Assembly (NCBI GenBank): GCA_025149285.1
Contig: CP102274.1
Location: 3,064,001-3,128,000, forward strand
Origin: Hungatella hathewayi
GTDB lineage: Bacteria > Bacillota > Clostridia > Lachnospirales > Lachnospiraceae
Direction of reading: 5' to 3'
DNA: 64,000 bases
Shown here piece after piece: positions 60,872 to 64,000 of the stretch (its first letter is position 1; each line of letters starts with the position of its first letter). The position numbers and the translations under genes are program-made. The notes under the pieces are model-generated. The model searched no databases. It saw only the letters and a list, made by a program, of their open reading frames with translations, and had not been told where the DNA came from.

Positions 60872-62770
60872 GTGCGCCCGGCGGCGCACGTTTCTAACCG
60901 GTGCAAGTCCGGAATCCGCCCGGTGGTGGGAAGGATATAGCCGAAGGCAAGGGTGTCCATCGTGAGGTGGAATCTGAAGGAAGCTGGATATGGGGAACAT
61001 ACTAACCCATGGGCAAATCTCTGGTCTGACGAACAGAAATCACATCAGGCTATACATGAGGGTAAGACTGCACAACAAGTCAAAGCCCAATAACTACACG
61101 GAATCATGTATGGTAAATGTGGCAGATAGATGGAGAGAAAGAAACGTGTGGTACCCGGGGAGGTCTGTGCGGAATGTCCTGAAAGGGATAACCACTATCG
61201 TGAGATAGTGCTGAACGTACAGAAGTCAGCCGAGGTCGTAGTAGTCGAGAGATGAAGGACCGAATCAACAGGAGTCTTTAGTACAACCGGGAAAGGAGGA
61301 AAGAACATTGGGTACAGAAAACAAAGATAGCTGCTCACAAAGAGACAGCGCGGAACGTGAAGGGTATGTGAGAGCGCACCGTTCTTTCCGCCGGATATGG
61401 AAGGAAAGAGACAGTGCACAGCCGGAACTCTTAGAGAAGATACTGAATAAGGACAACTTAAACAGAGCTTTTAAGAGAGTAAAGGCGAATAAGGGAGCGC
61501 CGGGAATCGACGGAATGACCGTAGAGGAAACAGGTGACTGCCTAAGGGAAAATCAAAAGGAACTGATAGAGAGAATCAAAAGGGGAAAATACACCCCCGA
61601 CCCAGTAAGACGAGTAGAGATTCCCAAGCCAGAGGGAGGAATGCGAAAGCTGGGCATTCCAACCGTGAAAGACCGTATCTTCCAGCAAGCCATAGGACAG
61701 CAGTTAATGCCAGTCTATGAGGCGCTGTTCTCGGAGAACAGCTATGGGTATCGGCCGGGAAGAAGCGCCAGGGACGCCATTTTAAAGGTAAAAGAGTATG
61801 CAGAACAGGGATACACCCATGCCGTTGCATTGGACCTGTCGAAATACTTTGATACTCTGAACCAAGAAATGCTATTAAATATCCTGCGCAGAGATGTAAA
61901 GGACGAAAGGGTTATCCAATGGATAAAGAGATACCTAAAGAGTGGTGTCATGGAAAACGGTATAGTCATGGAGACAGAGGAAGGATCGCCGCAAGGAGGA
62001 AATCTATCCCCGCTGCTGGCAAATGTCTATCTGAACGAGTTCGACCAGGAGTACGAGAAACGAGGAGTGGCTTTTGTACGTTACGCAGATGATATAGTAT
62101 TGTTAGCTAAAAGTGAGAGAGCCGCAAAGAGACTTCTGGAAACAAGCACGAAATATCTGGAAGGGACGCTGAAATTGCAGGTGAACCAGAAGAAAAGCCG
62201 TGTAGTAAGTGTATTTGCAATCCGAAATTTTAAGTTCCCTGGCTTCACATTGGGAAAGAACGGAAAGGGCATTTATGTCCGGGTTCATGGGAAGTCATGG
62301 AAGAAAATGAAGTCAAAACTGAAAGACCTTAGTTCCCGAAGGTCTGTTCAGAGCATACGCCCATCGTTAGAAAAGATAAAGGTGTATATGCGGGGCTGGC
62401 TGAATTATTATGGAGTAGCAGATATGAAGAACCGAATAGAGGGACTGAACCAATGGCTATATCACAGAATCCGAATGTGTATATGGAAACAATGGAAGAA
62501 ACCGAAAACGAAGGTGAAGAACCTGCTGAAAATGGGAGTGCCGAAAGAATTGGCATGGAAGGCAGGGAACAGCCGAAGAGGCTATTGGTTTACCACACAA
62601 ACGGTAGCGGTAAATATGGCAATGACAAAAGAAAGACTGATAAACAGTGGCTATTATGATTTAGCCACAGCCTATCAGTCCGTGCACGTCAACTGTTGAA
62701 ACCGCCGTGTACCGAACGGTATGCACGGTGGTGTGAGAGGACGGGAGTTAATCACTCCCTCCTACTCGAT
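60872..62770 (+). mobile_element. Group II intron with reverse transcriptase
   Basis: It starts GTGCGCCCGG at 60872, a group II 5' consensus, after a structured 5' region. It ends near CCTACTCGAT at 62770, after a domain V-like stem (CCGTGTACC/GGTATGCACGG) and a domain VI-like region. Joining the flanks restores the kinase reading frame for over 40 residues, which supports the boundaries. The insertion is in the same orientation as the host gene, so self-splicing could rescue it. Confidence 0.88.
61308..62699 (+). CDS. ltrA: Group II intron-encoded reverse transcriptase/maturase
   Basis: A 463-aa protein. RT motifs are intact: APGIDGMTVEE, EIPKPEGGMRKLGIPTVKDR, YGYRPGRSARDAI, GSPQGGNLSPLLANVYL and the catalytic YADD. 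A maturase (X) domain follows (LRGWLNYYG-like, YMRGWLNYYGVADMKNRI). No HNH endonuclease domain is seen at the C-terminus, so mobility probably uses replication-fork primers. TTG 61308 is the start, with AAAGGAGG 7 bases upstream. Length and motifs suggest an active element. Confidence 0.93.
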   Translation: MGTENKDSCSQRDSAEREGYVRAHRSFRRIWKERDSAQPELLEKILNKDNLNRAFKRVKANKGAPGIDGMTVEETGDCLRENQKELIERIKRGKYTPDPVRRVEIPKPEGGMRKLGIPTVKDRIFQQAIGQQLMPVYEALFSENSYGYRPGRSARDAILKVKEYAEQGYTHAVALDLSKYFDTLNQEMLLNILRRDVKDERVIQWIKRYLKSGVMENGIVMETEEGSPQGGNLSPLLANVYLNEFDQEYEKRGVAFVRYADDIVLLAKSERAAKRLLETSTKYLEGTLKLQVNQKKSRVVSVFAIRNFKFPGFTLGKNGKGIYVRVHGKSWKKMKSKLKDLSSRRSVQSIRPSLEKIKVYMRGWLNYYGVADMKNRIEGLNQWLYHRIRMCIWKQWKKPKTKVKNLLKMGVPKELAWKAGNSRRGYWFTTQTVAVNMAMTKERLINSGYYDLATAYQSVHVNC

Positions 62771-62992
62771 TTTGAATCCCCATGCGGCTCTGACTAATAT
62801 GGAGTTTATTCAGATGTTCCGGCGGGGCTGGTCAACAAAAGGGGAAGCCGGGCATGGTTATGGCCTGTATAATGTCCGACAGATCGTGGAACGTCATGGG
62901 GGGAAAGATTATTACCGGCAACGACCGGCTGAATGGAATTCCTTATATCACCATTGGAGTATTGGTTTCCTGAAAATTGAAGCATAGAAGAG

Positions 62993-63045
62993 CAGGGGGT
63001 TTATGGGCGGACCGTTTCGTTCCCGTAAAACCCCTGTTTGTTCCC
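62993..63045 (+). terminator. Terminator after the kinase
   Basis: CAGGGGGTTTATGGG pairs with CCCGTAAAACCCCTG around a 14-base loop; TTTGTT follows. Confidence 0.78.
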
Positions 63046-63118
63046 TAGGCCTTGTTTTTCCGGAGGCAGATGCTAAGATAAAGGTGCAAATAAAAATCAA
63101 CCGGAAGGAAGTGCTGAT

Positions 63119-63880
63119 ATGCGAAACTTTATATTAGAGGGAAAGAAAATAGCCAAACCGGTCCTTGTCACAACGTGTCTTCTTACACTGCTGACCTGTA
63201 TTCTTTCCTGCACCCTGTATCGGGGGTATACCCTCCATTTTGAACTTGACGCATGGGAAATCGGTACGGAGTTTTTAAGCCTTTTGTTTCCACTGTTTGT
63301 TACCATCCCGATTTGCTGGCAGCTTTACTATGAGCGCCGGGACCGTTTTCTGACCTACACCCTGACCCGCATCGGCAGGCAGCGTTATTTGGTCATAAAG
63401 TGGTGTGCGTGTGCGGTATCCGCATTTATCATTCTGGTGATCCCCTGTTTCATCTCCGCCCTGTTTGCCCTGTATATCAGGGAGCCACAGGCGCTTTGGC
63501 CGATCCCCACAGGCTATGCCCACGTATTCTCGAACCTTTATGCCAAAATGCCGGTTCTCTATGCATTATTGCTTTCTCTGTGGAAGGGGCTGCTGGGCAT
63601 CCTGACCATGACCTTTGGTTTTGTGCTGGCTCTTTATGGCAGCAATGTGTTCGTAATTCTGACAGGTCCGTTTATCTATGTTATTTTGGAGAATTTCTTT
63701 TGGGCAATCCTCGGCCTGCCGGGACTGCGCTTTGTGACAGCGTTTGAACCTGCCAGCCTAAGCGCTGCGGCAGTTCATGCAGCTTCATTTACAGCGGGAC
63801 CGGTGCTGATGTGTATTGTGATGGGATTGGTGGCGCTCTATTTTCAGAAAGTGAAGAAACGCACCATTTATCAGGTGTGA
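63119..63880 (+). CDS. ABC-2-like membrane protein
   Basis: A 253-aa protein with about six hydrophobic helices (VLVTTCLLTLLTCILSC first, ending FTAGPVLMCIVMGLVALYF). The arrangement resembles permease subunits of lantibiotic-immunity or ABC-2 exporters that sit beside LytTR/GHKL systems. No ATPase is seen before the window ends. GGAAGGAAG precedes the ATG. The next membrane protein gene starts 4 bp after its stop. Confidence 0.78.
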   Translation: MRNFILEGKKIAKPVLVTTCLLTLLTCILSCTLYRGYTLHFELDAWEIGTEFLSLLFPLFVTIPICWQLYYERRDRFLTYTLTRIGRQRYLVIKWCACAVSAFIILVIPCFISALFALYIREPQALWPIPTGYAHVFSNLYAKMPVLYALLLSLWKGLLGILTMTFGFVLALYGSNVFVILTGPFIYVILENFFWAILGLPGLRFVTAFEPASLSAAAVHAASFTAGPVLMCIVMGLVALYFQKVKKRTIYQV

Positions 63881-63884
63881 TCCT

Positions 63885-64000
63885 ATGGTGCGCCGTGTAT
63901 GGGAGAAGGCCGGCCTGGGTAAATTTTTCCTGCTTTTTGTCTTATCCCTTCTGTTTGGGCTGAGTGAGAGGGTGAGTACACAAGACACCCTTCCGGTTCA
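63885..64000 (+). CDS. Membrane or secreted protein, 3' end outside window
   Basis: From ATG 63885 the frame reads MVRRVWEKAGLGKFF, then LLFVLSLLFGLSERVSTQD, and runs off the window. One N-terminal hydrophobic helix is visible (signal anchor or first helix). It begins 4 bp after the previous gene's stop, so it is in the same operon. Family cannot be set from 38 residues. Confidence 0.7.
   Translation, partial: MVRRVWEKAGLGKFFLLFVLSLLFGLSERVSTQDTLPV

Larger units (their letters stand above)
59781..62973 (+). pseudogene. GHKL sensor histidine kinase split by a group II intron and frameshifted
   Basis: Exon 1 (59781-60871) encodes six or seven helices, the phosphoacceptor box (RQHDFNNQM) and N-box (AILLDNAIEAA). 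The intron interrupts codon 364. Exon 2 (from 62771) resumes LNPHAALTNMEFIQMFRRGW with the G-box GHGYGLYNVRQIV. At a run of six Gs (62898-62903) the frame then shifts by one: the expected tail GKIITGNDRLNGIPYITIGV ends at TGA 62973, but the spliced frame runs on to TAG 62987. Even with splicing, the C-terminus would be altered. Cognate regulator upstream. Confidence 0.85.

Noticed and set aside
42612-64000. Integrated prophage
   Set aside because: No capsid, portal, terminase, integrase or lysis module seen; only tRNAs, small regulators and remnants.

Overview
The window looks like a chromosomal segment of a low-to-mid GC Clostridia species, most likely a Lachnospiraceae (Clostridium cluster XIVa-like) gut anaerobe. 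This rests on gene content: PduL paired with AckA for acetate formation, the ACT/UPF0210 pair, DUF177-rpmF, a Y-family polymerase behind a Gram-positive-type LexA box, a choline-binding-type amidase, GHKL/LytTR signalling genes, and strong AGGAGG ribosome sites with GTG and TTG starts. The genus is an inference. No rRNA operon, CRISPR array or complete prophage is visible.

From 1 to about 42.6 kb the window is mostly ordinary core chromosome. It holds a copper operon (copA-csoR-HMA chaperone), scattered tRNAs, an SOS-controlled DinB-type polymerase, a bacteriohemerythrin, acylphosphatase, a ParE/ParC-type topoisomerase pair with a DegV protein, an archaeal/fungal-type asd, galM, an EamA exporter overlapping a ferredoxin-nitroreductase, topB, a sodium-symporter, the uraA-upp uracil salvage pair, polA-coaE-WalJ-like MBL, ACT-UPF0210, a methyltransferase, a MIF-like tautomerase, NUDIX, tmcAL, pduL-ackA and DUF177-rpmF. 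Two small genes, a 57-aa ORF at 7.1 kb and rpmF, are under 60 codons.

From about 42.6 kb to the end the window is accessory and visibly decaying. An ECF sigma factor, a six-helix membrane protein and an ABC exporter form one compact operon at 44.0-47.4 kb. A deletion-scarred second copy of its last three genes lies at 58.3-58.9 kb. A 43-bp promoter-like repeat plus a DUF3592-type membrane gene at 47.5-48.3 kb also has a decayed second copy at 49.9-50.1 kb. Other genes carry in-frame amber codons (43.3 and 53.7 kb), a start codon apparently mutated to ATA (56.7 kb), or a group II intron followed by a G-run frameshift (GHKL kinase, 59.8-63.0 kb). A 971-aa surface protein with a His/Cys-rich N-terminus and cell-wall-binding repeats is intact.

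The most unusual locus is 53.77-54.83 kb. Six tRNA genes (Cys-GCA, Lys-TTT, Glu-TTC, Gln-CTG, Gln-TTG, Arg-ACG) are packed in about 520 bp between two homologous microgenes of 41 and 30 codons. Each microgene has its own promoter, ribosome site and terminator. The 13-codon block shared by the two microgenes is written almost entirely in codons read by those six tRNAs. This match is directly visible. Its meaning (tRNA-supply sensor, bait, or backup against tRNA-cleaving toxins) is inference.
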